Origin: Cladopsammia gracilis
Lineage: Eukaryota; Cnidaria; Anthozoa; Scleractinia; Dendrophylliidae
Assembly: GCA_022457155.1 (NCBI GenBank)
Contig: JAJGOT010000434.1
Location: forward strand, 279,501 to 343,500
Length of the DNA: 64,000 nucleotides
Reading direction: 5' to 3'
In this document: positions 36,669-42,831 of the stretch, piece by piece
Layout of the letters: each line of letters begins with the position of its first letter
Numbering within the stretch: the stretch's first letter is position 1
Position numbers and translations under genes: made by a program
Notes under the pieces: generated by a model
The model's database searches: none
The model's input: the letters and a program-made list of their open reading frames with translations, nothing else
Told to the model about the DNA's origin: nothing

Positions 36669-37109
36669 TTTTTTTTACAACTTCTATTATACCGGGCGTG
36701 TATTCGGGGTCCGGCGTTTAATCGAGAAAATACGGTAAGCATACTTTGCACCTTAACTCACCTATTAACGTGCTTGAGATGTATTCACCGTGGATTTCAA
36801 AAGCGTAAAGTATCCGTATACTTCTTTGTAAAAATATAAACATGTACTGACCAGTTGACTGCACCGAAAATGGCAACTTGTCTCCAGTAAAATTTCCAAG
36901 CAAAGTGCTGTTTGTATTTCTTCCATCGTAAACTTCAATCCAAATGCCTTTAAATTCCGTCTGAAAAGTATTAAATTTCAGACGTATTTTGTGGTAAGGG
37001 GGTGCTGAAACAGACCAGTTGCAGCTGTAGTAAAAGCCAGAATCATCACTGAAGCTGATAATCCTATTAGCGTCTTTAAAGTCAAAGGCGCATGTTGTTG
37101 AAAGCACCA
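17823..37109 (-). CDS. CUB-Ig-Cys-rich-LRR ectodomain gene (partial, multi-exon)
   Basis: This is a reconstructed split gene on the minus strand. Exon order 5' to 3' is CUB (36762-37109), Ig (32049-32282), a small Cys-rich exon (30506-30632), then leucine-rich-repeat exons at 29356, 28337, 26197, 25998, 25652, 24713 (degenerate), 24522 and 17823. Intron phases agree throughout: CUB 1-1, Ig 1-1, Cys-rich 1-2, LRRs 2-2. The one-exon-per-24-residue-LRR layout is that of LGR-type receptors and related proteins. The signal-peptide exon and any transmembrane part are not found in the window, so whether it is a receptor, an adhesion protein or secreted is unknown. CUB plus Ig plus LRR ectodomains joined to 7TM domains are known in invertebrate GRL101/LGR-like receptors, which is my best but unproven guess. 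One LRR exon is 1 bp short, so the gene may be a pseudogene or that exon may be skipped. Confidence 0.65.
17999..18003. repeat. target-site duplication ATGGC (left)
   Basis: ATGGC here and at 24364-24368 flank the LTR retrotransposon. Confidence 0.9.
18004..18201 (-). repeat. 3' LTR
   Basis: The plus-strand sequence runs from TGTTGCGACGATAG to CCTTTTGTTCA and is near-identical to the outer parts of 23980-24363. It is 198 bp against 384 bp for the other LTR, because the other one holds expanded TA arrays and an extra roughly 100-bp segment. Confidence 0.9.
18202..18216 (-). other. polypurine tract
   Basis: The minus strand reads TAAAGGTGGGGAGAA immediately before the 3' LTR start TGAACAAAAGG. 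This is the expected priming site for plus-strand DNA synthesis. Confidence 0.7.
18524..19036 (-). pseudogene. BEL/Pao integrase, C-terminal part
   Basis: This holds the second half of the catalytic core. [12 protein letters not shown] carries the second acidic residue and [12 protein letters not shown] the final Glu, followed by the C-terminal region with RKRWRRVQ. It continues the frame of the integrase fragment at 20799-21041 across the 14-bp target-site duplication of the Penelope-like insertion, so the two pieces were one domain before that insertion. An upstream break has silenced it. Confidence 0.88.
19047..20336 (-). CDS. Penelope RT C-terminus plus GIY-YIG endonuclease (429-aa open frame, 5' truncated)
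   Basis: The frame begins inside the reverse transcriptase. The catalytic box YIDDCIGA (motif C) is near residue 17, and the AFLDINI and [11 protein letters not shown] blocks follow. The middle has a Cys-rich element with [11 protein letters not shown], as in zinc-binding linkers of several Penelope lineages. The endonuclease part has [23 protein letters not shown] and EHLRDV, the GIY-YIG core with its conserved Arg and a Glu-containing helix. The N-terminal RT fingers are missing, so the protein is incomplete, but what remains is open over 429 codons, suggesting a young copy. GIY-YIG nucleases nick the target for target-primed reverse transcription. Confidence 0.92.
   Translation of the reverse strand: MTSIFRYQGTKPELYGRYIDDCIGATSSSKEELNQFITSVNTFHPALKYTWEISETSVAFLDINISINGNSLSTSVHYKPTDSHSYLLHSSSHPSHVKNAIPYSQFLRLRRLCSDDSDFSNKSEEMCQFFKKRGYPDSVVKTGQQRAQQIDRQSALQTSQKEENERIPFTLTFHPHNHTVKSIILKNFKLLQNDPETGRIFSQPPLISFKRDKNIGNFLVTSTLKSNDEPGTFKCARTRCNTCPFIHNANKITGPKRSIKITDRFTCTSVNVIYCITCTFCKKICIGETGRRLGDRFREHLRDVEKNDKDASKPVARHFNLANHSKQHMTICGVSLHQGNTESRKNLEQKSSFESALSNPTELTNAFHSTNLHLFFTSQNFHQWRSSSYYIKPHTTHNPLIRSDEGLALETSAFSNLFTVANLPYRLSR
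19092..19136 (-). ncRNA. hammerhead-ribozyme-like motif in Penelope end, copy 1
   Basis: On the minus strand the order is GCT, CCGACGA, stem GGGC-TAGC-GCTC, then GAAACGTC and AGC. This matches a minimal type I hammerhead: core C-U-G-A-N-G-A (here C in place of U), stem II, GAAA, a tiny stem III (ACGU, self-complementary) and cleavage after GUC, with GCU/AGC closing stem I. Penelope-like elements are known to carry such minimal hammerheads, which work as dimers. The U-to-C change may reduce activity. Confidence 0.6.
20137..20498. repeat. 181-bp perfect-looking tandem duplication in Penelope RT
   Basis: Copies at 20137-20317 and 20318-20498 appear identical base for base. The join between the second copy and the inverted terminal segment lies at 20498/20499. 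Confidence 0.92.
20499..20735 (+). repeat. inverted copy of the Penelope 3' end
   Basis: Reverse complement of 19034-19268 with very few differences (for example ACCAGTGG against ACCAATGG). It ends at the palindrome ATCGACTCAGTCGAT and CCAAATTCTTG. Confidence 0.92.
20631..20672 (+). ncRNA. hammerhead-ribozyme-like motif in Penelope end, copy 2
   Basis: Same motif as at 19092-19136 but on the plus strand, inside the inverted terminal copy. It has the same U-to-C change in the core. Confidence 0.55.
20799..21041 (-). pseudogene. BEL/Pao integrase, N-terminal part
   Basis: This contains the end of the zinc-binding region (CNECKRRK) and the first catalytic Asp block VDYGGPF, followed by [14 protein letters not shown], a stretch typical of BEL integrases. 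It stops at the Penelope insertion and resumes at 19036. A stop lies just upstream of the first Met. Confidence 0.88.
21285..21878 (-). pseudogene. BEL/Pao RT-distal region with Peptidase_A17 block
   Basis: The frame has [16 protein letters not shown] and [20 protein letters not shown], the signature downstream of the RT catalytic site in BEL/Pao polyproteins. Directly upstream in the same frame, after a TAG near 21907, lies the RT catalytic box YMDD encoded at 21971-21982. The piece ends where the RNase H part should begin, and little of that region is recognisable. Confidence 0.85.
21971..22548 (-). pseudogene. BEL/Pao reverse transcriptase core
   Basis: This holds the RT fingers and palm. 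The IVFDASAK block, [20 protein letters not shown], the motif-A Asp in [12 protein letters not shown], and FFWRNVN are visible in order. The YMDD catalytic residues follow at 21971-21982, in a frame not continuous with the rest because of a shift near 22010. It is a copy-out reverse transcriptase remnant. Confidence 0.88.
22837..23256 (-). pseudogene. BEL/Pao aspartic protease (DUF1758-like)
   Basis: The frame starts with [14 protein letters not shown], in which D-D-A-S aligns with the D-S/T-G-S catalytic loop of retropepsin-like DUF1758 proteases. [12 protein letters not shown] near the end is the conserved I-G-x-D element that follows. It would process the Gag-Pol polyprotein. It is separated from gag and RT by stops and frameshifts. 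Confidence 0.85.
23373..23940 (-). pseudogene. BEL/Pao gag remnant with zinc knuckle
   Basis: A start codon at 23940 lies shortly after the primer-binding site. The frame shifts near 23880, and the rest continues in a second frame to a CFRC-x10-C-rich segment with [15 protein letters not shown]. This is the paired zinc-knuckle region of BEL Gag, but the first knuckle has Lys where His is expected (NNKQGKDC). The region between the N-terminus and the knuckles is much shorter than usual, so an internal deletion is likely. Confidence 0.8.
23960..23977 (-). other. primer-binding site
   Basis: The minus strand immediately downstream of the 5' LTR reads TGGTAACAGAGCGAGGTT, which begins with the TGG expected for pairing to a tRNA 3' CCA end. 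Confidence 0.65.
23980..24363 (-). repeat. 5' LTR, expanded by TA arrays
   Basis: Matches the 3' LTR at both ends. The centre has TA arrays at 24101-24129 and 24225-24294, with an extra segment between them containing a hairpin (AGAAGACAGTC/GACTGTCTTCT). Confidence 0.9.
24364..24368. repeat. target-site duplication ATGGC (right)
   Basis: Partner of 17999-18003. Confidence 0.9.
24522..24593 (-). CDS. LRR exon (72 bp, phase 2-2)
   Basis: The acceptor CTTTTGTTACAG and donor GTAGTTTT bound 72 bp encoding [18 protein letters not shown], a canonical LRR core. The donor is weak, and the unspliced frame meets a stop directly after the exon. Confidence 0.75.
24713..24770 (-). pseudogene. degenerate LRR exon
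   Basis: Reads [11 protein letters not shown] in LRR register before a weak GTTGTA donor, but the conserved LxxN part and the acceptor are lost. Probably a dead exon copy. Confidence 0.45.
25652..25723 (-). CDS. LRR exon (72 bp, phase 2-2)
   Basis: The acceptor TTTGCTTACAG and donor GTACGTTTC bound 72 bp encoding [18 protein letters not shown]. Confidence 0.8.
25998..26068 (-). pseudogene. LRR exon, 71 bp (one base short)
   Basis: The acceptor CTTTTTACAG and donor GTAGGTTT are good. The second half reads [16 protein letters not shown], but one base is missing relative to its 72-bp sisters before IQD. If spliced in, it would shift the frame of every downstream LRR. It may be skipped, be a sequencing error, or mark a pseudogene. 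Confidence 0.65.
26197..26268 (-). CDS. LRR exon (72 bp, phase 2-2)
   Basis: The acceptor TCCTGGCAG and donor GTACGTATAA bound 72 bp encoding [18 protein letters not shown], an exact LRR consensus. The intron just after its donor resembles that after the exon at 28337, so the two exons arose by duplication. Confidence 0.85.
26847..26965. repeat. palindromic MITE (119 bp) with 10-bp TSD CCATACACTT
   Basis: The arms contain GGACGTCGGACACCTTATTGA and its complement. The direct repeat CCATACACTT occurs at 26837-26846 and 26966-26975. A 9-11 bp TSD fits Mutator-like transposition. Confidence 0.85.
27132..27878. repeat. TTAA-flanked MITE with GATACCCCGATT ends
   Basis: TTAA lies at 27128-27131 and 27879-27882. 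The inverted ends are GATACCCCGATT followed by a GGTACGGGTACGGG-type stretch. The TTAA target duplication is the hallmark of piggyBac-type transposition. No transposase is present. It lies in an intron of the LRR gene. Confidence 0.8.
27958..27983. repeat. poly(G) tract (26 G)
   Basis: Uninterrupted run of G, able in principle to form a quadruplex. It may be a length-unstable assembly region. Confidence 0.9.
28337..28408 (-). CDS. LRR exon (72 bp, phase 2-2)
   Basis: The acceptor ATTTTCTCTAG and donor GTACGTATAAT bound 72 bp encoding [18 protein letters not shown]. Confidence 0.85.
28849..28873. repeat. poly(C) tract (25 C)
   Basis: Uninterrupted run of C in the same intron region as the poly(G) tract and in the opposite sense. 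Confidence 0.9.
29356..29427 (-). CDS. first LRR exon (72 bp, phase 2-2)
   Basis: The acceptor TTTTTTGTTTAG and donor GTATGTGTG bound 72 bp encoding [18 protein letters not shown]. It joins in frame to the Cys-rich exon at 30506-30632 (CT plus G gives Leu). Confidence 0.87.
30200..30310 (-). mobile_element. Penelope-like end fragment with hammerhead-like core
   Basis: On the minus strand, TTGAAAAT is followed by the stem GTATG-TCGCTTAG-CATAC and then GAAACGTC and AAG. This is the same layout as the Penelope motif at 19.1 kb (stem II, GAAA, minimal stem III ACGU, GUC). The CUGANGA part is degenerate (UUGAAAA). No coding part is attached. Confidence 0.4.
30506..30632 (-). CDS. small Cys-rich exon before the LRRs (127 bp, phase 1-2)
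   Basis: The acceptor ATATTTTCCAG and donor GTAAGT bound 127 bp. The translation has four Cys in the order C-x3-C-x17-C-x10-C (beginning CEIPCSYLH) and ends in a Thr-rich TTTTE. Its start phase fits the Ig exon and its end phase fits the LRR exons. It occupies the place of an LRR N-terminal cap but does not match a standard LRRNT or LDL-receptor A module, so I leave it unnamed. Confidence 0.72.
30753..31196. repeat. TTAA MITE (CCCTCGTACGTACAAG end), right end lost, copy A
   Basis: TTAA at 30749-30752 precedes the terminal sequence. The interior shares GAGATATGACGTCATAAGTAACATG and following sequence with copies at 37983 and 53328. The right terminus is missing. Confidence 0.75.
31197..32048. 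other. intron sequence with a TA array
   Basis: Intron between the Ig and Cys-rich exons. It contains a long (TA)n at 31793-31872 followed by a T-run. No exon is seen. Confidence 0.6.
31793..31872. repeat. (TA)n microsatellite
   Basis: Pure TA array followed by a T-run. Confidence 0.97.
32049..32282 (-). CDS. immunoglobulin domain exon (234 bp, phase 1-1)
   Basis: The acceptor CCATTTCTGGCAG and donor GTACGTGAG bound 234 bp, a multiple of three. The 78-residue product has the Ig landmarks: [16 protein letters not shown] (B-strand Cys, then the C-strand region, with no Trp in its usual place), and [12 protein letters not shown] (the tyrosine-corner-like block with the second Cys). It resembles an I-set or Ig_3 domain. 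Phase 1-1 lets such modules be shuffled freely. Confidence 0.85.
32583..32765. repeat. minisatellite of AAAACGCGGACT-type units
   Basis: About ten degenerate units such as AAAACGAGGACT, some followed by CGGTAT. The plus-strand open frame through it ([14 protein letters not shown] repeats) is a by-product of the repeat. Confidence 0.8.
32812..33026. repeat. long near-perfect palindrome (arms about 97 bp)
   Basis: The left arm starts CCAAACAGTAAGCAAGGCTG and the right arm ends with its complement. The loop of about 20 bp lies near 32920. The arms differ at only a few bases, so this is a young foldback or a hairpin-forming MITE. Confidence 0.88.
33027..33560. other. no gene seen
   Basis: Intron-type AT-rich sequence of the LRR gene between the CUB and Ig exons. 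Confidence 0.5.
33567..33722. repeat. palindromic MITE with TTATTGACTGAGT arms
   Basis: The arms carry ATTGACTGAGT and GGAAATATTTGGCTC-type segments in inverted order around a central GAGCGCAGCGAGCTC palindrome. Confidence 0.85.
33776..33840. repeat. GC-rich inverted repeat
   Basis: GAGCGGGGCCGGACG at 33778 is inverted as CGTCCGGCCCCGCTC-like sequence at 33819-33833. Confidence 0.65.
34310..35503. repeat. non-autonomous DNA element with GCTGGGGA ends
   Basis: The left segment (GCTGGGGAATTTTTTGAGCTG, CGACTTTTCGTTTTTAACGG) is found inverted at 35345-35503. A second, unrelated hairpin GGCCATCTTTGTGCCCCTGA lies in the middle (34927-34972). No transposase-like frame and no clear TSD. Confidence 0.7.
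35808..36526. repeat. TTAA MITE (GGTTACAGTGTACCTTC ends), copy 1
   Basis: TTAA lies at 35804-35807 and 36527-36530. The ends are GGTTACAGTGTACCTTC and its complement. A second, very similar copy lies at 59660-60379. Non-coding. Confidence 0.9.
36634..36676. repeat. poly(T) tract
   Basis: Two T-runs separated by TTAC. It may be the tail of a degraded retroposon. Confidence 0.8.
36762..37109 (-). CDS. CUB domain exon (348 bp, phase 1-1)
   Basis: The acceptor TTCTTACTTCACAG and donor GTGAGTTAAG bound 348 bp, a multiple of three. The 116-residue product is a complete CUB domain: an early Cys (STTCAFDF), the [12 protein letters not shown] block, [11 protein letters not shown], the EVYDGRN signature, and FIFLQRS near the end. 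CUB domains are extracellular beta-sandwich modules for protein or glycan binding. A potential N-glycosylation site (NWS) and others are present. Upstream exons, including the signal peptide, were not found. Confidence 0.87.
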
Positions 37110-37160
37110 CTGTGAAGTAAGAAAACTACTGTTACAATTTAACTGACTTAGCTCGCCATA

Positions 37161-37275
37161 AGTCTATTGTAGTTCAGTGGCTAAGGAATCTGATCGGTGA
37201 GTGGAAGGTCATAGGTTCGATTCCTGTCGGGGACTCAGATTTGTTCCTTTGTCCAACGCTCATAACATGATGAAC
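37161..37275 (+). repeat. tRNA-derived SINE, copy 1
   Basis: An A-box-like TAGTTCAGTGGC and a B box GGTTCGATTCC are spaced as in a tRNA, followed by a tail GATTTGTTCCTTTGTCCAACG shared with the copy at 37393. The acceptor stem does not close, so it is not a functional tRNA. Confidence 0.65.
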
Positions 37276-37392
37276 ATTATAGCTTTCTCATTTAATTACC
37301 GAGCCTTACGTTTATCATCTTTCATTATTTATGACGTCAAATGACGCTGATCCGAGCAGTAGGCAGGAGGCATTTCATACATAGGTCACGCG

Positions 37393-37515
37393 AGTCTCTC
37401 GTAGTTCAGTGCATGGTTAGAGCATCCGACCGGTGTGTGACCGGTCATTGGTTCGATTCCTAACGAAGAATCGGATTTGTTTCTTTGTTCCACGCTCGTG
37501 ACATATTGGACATTC
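37393..37515 (+). repeat. tRNA-derived SINE, copy 2
   Basis: TAGTTCAGTGCATGGTTAGAG and the B box GGTTCGATTCC, with the same tail (GATTTGTTTCTTTGTTCCACG) as copy 1. Confidence 0.65.
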
Positions 37516-37978
37516 AAGTAGCAGTGTACCTCTTCGGAACCTCTAATTTCATTGGACCTGGATGAGGTGCACCTCTATTGTTTTCAGGGCTAGGGCCCAT
37601 TGTTCTGTTGTTTGCTCTATTGTTTTCTTACCTAATCCTGTGAGGCGTTCCGAAAGGTGCACTTTTGCTCGAACATTCCGTCTTTTTTTAGAACCAGCAC
37701 TGTTTCACAAAAGTAGATAAAGTATAAAATTTCTTTATATTTATCCTTATGGTAAAGGTTGTGATATCTTAACACCTACTGTTATTGTTCCATGCTAATA
37801 TTGAAGATACCAGCAAAAACAAAAGATGTGGCTTGTTCATCGTTGCAGTATGGTTTCTTTCATGTGGTCTTTCTGTCATTTCATAGAGGTTGGGTCTACC
37901 ATTTATAACCAACTGAATGCTAAAACAAACTGGAGAAAAAGGTTAGGCAGTATTTGTTCTATAGATTGAAATGCGGTT
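37516..37978. other. no gene seen
   Basis: AT-rich sequence. No exon joins the CUB exon in the required phase here as far as I can see. Confidence 0.4.
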
Positions 37979-38934
37979 TTAACACTCGGACGACAACGGT
38001 GTGTGCAGGGTTGTTGGGTGTGGGGGTTAGGGTTTTTCTCCGATTTTTTTCAAGACAATTTATGGTTAGCACATGCCTTGAGAAATATTTTGGTAAAGCT
38101 TGGCAACAACCGGTTGCTATGGTAATGAGATATGACGTCACAAGTAGCATGAGGTCAAGCCATTTTTGAATAAAAATACGTGTTTTTCATCTTTTTTCGG
38201 TGAAAAATATATAAAATGCTACCAAAAGCATCAAAATATTTAATTGTAAGTTATTTTGCAGCTCTAGCAAAAAAATTGCAATTTCAGAATTTTCCGATAA
38301 AATTTGGATGACGCCACGGACCCCAGCAGAGCCACAACCCATAATATTTACATTATCTTGTAGAGCACGGCACAGGCTATATTTTACAAGTAAAATATTT
38401 CCGAAATATTGCAGCATCCCAAAAATCCAAGGGGGGAGGGGGGTTGCAACAACCTTCCCTTTTACCACGGTGGGAGTATAAGTTTGCGTGTACAGCCTTA
38501 AGGTGGCTGAACACAACTTGCACGCGCTCTTCAATTTCAGCTGCTTACGTGAGTCAGCACGTGCAGAGGTTTCGGAAAAACAAACGTGGCGCCTATTCAG
38601 CGATCATTTTATTTTGCTCAGCGTGGATCGCAAAAGTGTTGTTTTTCGTCTTAAAATCAAACAATTTGTTGTTCGAAAAGATGTTTGTTGAATCAATAGA
38701 TAATTTATAGAACCATTGAAGAAATACACTGCCTTTTTGGTCGTTTTTGTCTTTGGATCGAGAACCCAGTCAAATGCAACGCATGCGCAGTTGACCAAAA
38801 AATTGTTACGGGATATTTTAGCGACTTTCCTCGGAAATGTGCTGATTTCTACAGAATTAAACGAAATTTGGCACAATAATAGTTCCGAATATGCTGAACT
38901 CACCTACCATCAAAAATTTGAAATCTAACAGAGG

Positions 38935-38977
<43 letters not shown>

Positions 38978-39102
38978 ATTTTTACAAAGACGATTACATA
39001 CAAGAGAGGATTACGTACAAAATTAAATCCTTACGTCCTTCACATTAACATGACATGTAAACAGTACTGAAAATAAAAGAAAGTGACAATGTAGACTATT
39101 AT

Positions 39103-42100
39103 CTAAATGAAATCTTGCCATTTTGTACAACAGCGATGGAAGTTATTAGCACGAACAGCAATGTATTTTTCTAATTTAATTTTGTTCCTAACCACAATGA
39201 GAAAATCCGCAAAAAGATATTTACTATTGTTGGTGGCGCAGTTAAATAAAAACTGCTTAGCGATAAGAATTAGATGATTGAGAGTCTCCGACACGTTGTC
39301 CAAGACACCATAGATTATTTCTGTTTTTTTAAGCTCGACATGTTTTTTGCACATGGAGTTATACCAATAAGTAAATTCCTGCCAAAAGGCTCTAGCCAGG
39401 GGGCAGTCAACAAAAAGGTGAAGGATAGTTTGCTTTATTGTTTGACAAAAGGGACAAGATGGAGAATTGACCTTTTTCATTTTGTAGAGAAGACTATTAG
39501 TAGGTAGTATATTATGTATTAATTTGTATTGAAACATGGAGAGCTTCACTTCTTTAGTAACGTAAAACGGGAGTGAGTATACTTTTTGTCGTTCTGTTTT
39601 ATTAAAACCTAATTCAGATAATCTTTTTTCAGCTGTTGGCGGAGGAAGCTTTTGATTGTTGGTTAGCATCTTATATATGGTTTTGCATGTCAAGGTTTCA
39701 ATATCAATTGCAGGAGTTGAAGATGACTCATTAGGTCTTATTTTAAGCAAATCTTTCCACTTACGAGGAATTGCAGATAAAAGACCATAATATTGTAAAA
39801 AGTTGCACTCAACATGGAATTTCTGTTGAAAATGGGGGAAGGAGAGAAAGCAATTCTTATGCTTATCTATGAGGTCAGATAACTTCCAGATGCCTTTTTG
39901 ATGCCAATTTCTAAAGTACACAGAGGATTGATCTATTTTAATATTCTTGTTATACCATATAATTTGATTTAAGACGTCATCTTTCGTTTCAGGATTTTTG
40001 CTAGTTAGCTCTTGCCAGTAAATGATCACATCCTTATAAAACTTTGGTATCGAATTTTCTAATTTTACGCAATTAATATCATAATTGGGGTAATAAATAC
40101 GCGTTCCCCCTACACTAGCAAGTAGGGATGTTGGAATAACTTTCCACTGGGCATTATCATCTGAATATAGTCGTTTTATCCAGCATAACTTTAACGCTTT
40201 ATCGAACACAGAGAAGTCTATCATGTTAAGTCCTCCTTCTTCTTTGCTTTTTATAATTGTCGTTTTTTTTATTTTAGGTGGTTTGTATCTCCATATGAAA
40301 CTAAAAATTATCTTATTTACTTCTTCCGTGAAGGAAAGAGGCGTCTCGATTACGCTACAGATAAAAGTTAGTTTTGATAGCGCAAGTGTTTTGACTATAT
40401 TTATTTTTCCAAACGTGGAAATGTCTCTTGCCGACCAAATATTTAGCACTTTCTTTAGAGGGCCAAGTTTGTCATAAAAATTTTTTTTAATTGCGAGATC
40501 TTCGTTATATGAGAAAAATACTCCTAAAGCATATATCGGTTCTTCACTGACCTGAAGATCTAAGATCTTGTCTTTGCGTCGACGTGATGATCCTAAATAT
40601 AAGAGCTCTGATTTCGATTGGTTTATCCGAAGGCCAGATGCTTTTTCAAATATATCGAGTAGGTTAAAAAGATTATATATCGACTTATCGTCTTTTACAA
40701 AAACAGTAGTGTCATCCGCATACTGGGAAAGTTTTATCGTTTTTTCCGGTTCAATGTCAATACCTTTTATTTCTGACGATTGTCTAATTGAATTTCCAAG
40801 AATTTCTATGCCTATGATAAAGAGAAGGCCAGATAAAGGGCATCCTTGCCTTACACCTCTAAAAAGCGGAAACTGTTCACTTGCAAAGCCATTATTGAGC
40901 ACACAACTTGAGATGTCATTGTAGAATACTCTTATCCAATGACGAAGCTGCGGACCAAATTTAAAGACCTCTAAGCATTTTTGCAAGTACGTCCATTCTA
41001 TGGAATCGAAAGCTTTTTCGAAATCTAGGAAAACAGCTGAGCCCGGAATGTTTTTTAGTTTTGTAAAAGACATTGTATCAGAAATTGTTCTTATACACTC
41101 TCCGATATATCTTCCTTTGACATAACCTGCTTGACACGGGTGAATAATTTTTGGCAATATTTTTTCTAGACGCATTGCAATGGCTTTTGTGGCAATTTTA
41201 TAATCAGTGTTTAGCAATGTTATTGGTCTCCAGTTTTTCAAAAAATTTAAGTTTTTGTCTTTCTTGGGAATAAGAGAAATAATTCCGAGCTTTTGAGAGA
41301 TTGATAAACTTCCTTTTTGAAAAGCATAGTTAAAACTCTCGACTAAGTATTTTCCAAGCAAGTGCCAAAAATGTCGATAAAATTCAATAGTAAACCCGTC
41401 AGATCCCGGTGTTTTATCATTTTTAAAATTTTTAATCGCTTTCGCACATTCTTCTAACGTTAAAGATCCTTCGCATTGTTCTGATTCTTCCTTACTGAGC
41501 GTCTCAAGCCCTTCAGATTCAAAAAAGAAGGAAAACATCTCGTTGTTTGGATTGATATTTTTTGAGTTGTAAAGATTTTGGTAAAAGTTTGCTTCTTCTT
41601 CAAGGATTAATTTGGGATCGGACAATGTGGAACCATTTTCTTTTGTAAGTGAGACGATATGTTTTTTCTTATAATTCCTCTTTTCCAGATTATAAAAATA
41701 TTTATTATTTTTTTCTCCAAATTCGTACCACCTGGCTTTACTACGTACCATTGCGCCTTGCGTTTTGTTTGAAATGATTTTTGATAGTTTAGCTTTGACG
41801 CGGTCTATTTCAGTTTTGGTGGTTTCACTAAATTTGGCTCTCAGTTGTTCTTGCAAGTAACCAAATTGTCGTAAAAGTTCTTTTTCTTCATCTCGTTTTT
41901 CTCTAGCTTTTCTTTTTGCAAAAATAATTGTTGTAGCTCTGATTTCCATTTTTATCATTTCCCAAAATAGTCCTTTGTCCTCAAGGTCTTGATATTTTGC
42001 TATAAATTGCGGGATACTTTTAGTTATGTGTTCTGTGTAATCTTTGTCAGTAAGTAGCGAGTTATTAAATTTCCAGAAGCCTGGTCCACGTTTTGTTTCT

Positions 42101-42831
42101 TTTTCTTCAGTAGTTAAAGATAGTTGGAGTGCTGAATGATCTGAAAATATATTTGAAACTATTTGGCAATCGGTAATCAGGTGTTGTATATTTTTTGAAG
42201 GAAAGAAATAATCTAGTCGGCATTTAATTTTGCAGGATGCATTATGCCAGGTGAAGCCAGGAATGCTCGGGTACATTTGTCTCCATATGTCAACTAACTC
42301 AAAGGTGTTTGTGAATTCATTTATTTCTTCAATAACGGTTCTTTTGAGTTCGAAAGAGCGGCCTCCGCATTTGTCTATATCATTAAGAGCGCAATTTAGA
42401 TCTCCGCCAAGTAACACCTTTTCGTTTACAAATTGATTAATTACTGAAGTGGACAGATCCCTAAGGAACTGAATTTGTTGTTTTTGGTCATTTGGTGCAT
42501 AGATGTTTAAGAAAATAAATTTTGTGTCATCAACGATTACTTCTGCTGAAACGTATCTACCATTTTTGTCACTTATTACATTTTGGATTTCTACGTTCGA
42601 TCGGGGTTTAAAAAGTATCATCACACCTCGACTGTGAGTTGAACCGTGACTTGCAACAACTTTGCCACCCCATTCGGATTCCCATAGATTAATAGTTTCT
42701 GCTGAAGAGTATGTTTCTTGGAGATATATGATGTCAGAATTTCGTTGATGAAGCCATCGAAATATCTGTCTTCTTTTTGAGGTTTTGTTCAGGCCTCTTA
42801 CATTTAGTGATAAAATTTTAAGACTCATCAT
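39103..42831 (-). CDS. LINE ORF2: APE endonuclease-reverse transcriptase (1242 aa)
   Basis: One uninterrupted frame. Residues 1-240 form an AP-type endonuclease with catalytic landmarks LNVRGLN, QET (Glu39), GGDLN (Asp144) and SDHSAL (Asp231-His232). The reverse transcriptase spans about 465-740 with KTPGSDGF, LLNTDYKIATKA, FLDFEKAFDS (motif A), GVRQGCPLSG and QYADDTTVF (YADD at 704-707). A C-terminal zinc knuckle C-x2-C-x8-H-x4-C lies around residue 1150. The order is that of L1/Tx1-clade ORF2p, which nicks target DNA and primes cDNA synthesis on it. Length is close to the family norm. I place it in the Tx1 branch by feel, and a tree would be needed to confirm. Confidence 0.97.
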   Translation of the reverse strand: MMSLKILSLNVRGLNKTSKRRQIFRWLHQRNSDIIYLQETYSSAETINLWESEWGGKVVASHGSTHSRGVMILFKPRSNVEIQNVISDKNGRYVSAEVIVDDTKFIFLNIYAPNDQKQQIQFLRDLSTSVINQFVNEKVLLGGDLNCALNDIDKCGGRSFELKRTVIEEINEFTNTFELVDIWRQMYPSIPGFTWHNASCKIKCRLDYFFPSKNIQHLITDCQIVSNIFSDHSALQLSLTTEEKETKRGPGFWKFNNSLLTDKDYTEHITKSIPQFIAKYQDLEDKGLFWEMIKMEIRATTIIFAKRKAREKRDEEKELLRQFGYLQEQLRAKFSETTKTEIDRVKAKLSKIISNKTQGAMVRSKARWYEFGEKNNKYFYNLEKRNYKKKHIVSLTKENGSTLSDPKLILEEEANFYQNLYNSKNINPNNEMFSFFFESEGLETLSKEESEQCEGSLTLEECAKAIKNFKNDKTPGSDGFTIEFYRHFWHLLGKYLVESFNYAFQKGSLSISQKLGIISLIPKKDKNLNFLKNWRPITLLNTDYKIATKAIAMRLEKILPKIIHPCQAGYVKGRYIGECIRTISDTMSFTKLKNIPGSAVFLDFEKAFDSIEWTYLQKCLEVFKFGPQLRHWIRVFYNDISSCVLNNGFASEQFPLFRGVRQGCPLSGLLFIIGIEILGNSIRQSSEIKGIDIEPEKTIKLSQYADDTTVFVKDDKSIYNLFNLLDIFEKASGLRINQSKSELLYLGSSRRRKDKILDLQVSEEPIYALGVFFSYNEDLAIKKNFYDKLGPLKKVLNIWSARDISTFGKINIVKTLALSKLTFICSVIETPLSFTEEVNKIIFSFIWRYKPPKIKKTTIIKSKEEGGLNMIDFSVFDKALKLCWIKRLYSDDNAQWKVIPTSLLASVGGTRIYYPNYDINCVKLENSIPKFYKDVIIYWQELTSKNPETKDDVLNQIIWYNKNIKIDQSSVYFRNWHQKGIWKLSDLIDKHKNCFLSFPHFQQKFHVECNFLQYYGLLSAIPRKWKDLLKIRPNESSSTPAIDIETLTCKTIYKMLTNNQKLPPPTAEKRLSELGFNKTERQKVYSLPFYVTKEVKLSMFQYKLIHNILPTNSLLYKMKKVNSPSCPFCQTIKQTILHLFVDCPLARAFWQEFTYWYNSMCKKHVELKKTEIIYGVLDNVSETLNHLILIAKQFLFNCATNNSKYLFADFLIVVRNKIKLEKYIAVRANNFHRCCTKWQDFI

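Noticed and set aside
36718..36761. Extension of the CUB frame past the donor
   Set aside because: Translation beyond GTGAGT is intronic. The phase 1 donor matches the following Ig exon.
37161..37237. Functional tRNA gene
   Set aside because: A and B boxes are present but the acceptor and anticodon stems do not pair. The shared tail with a second copy indicates a SINE.
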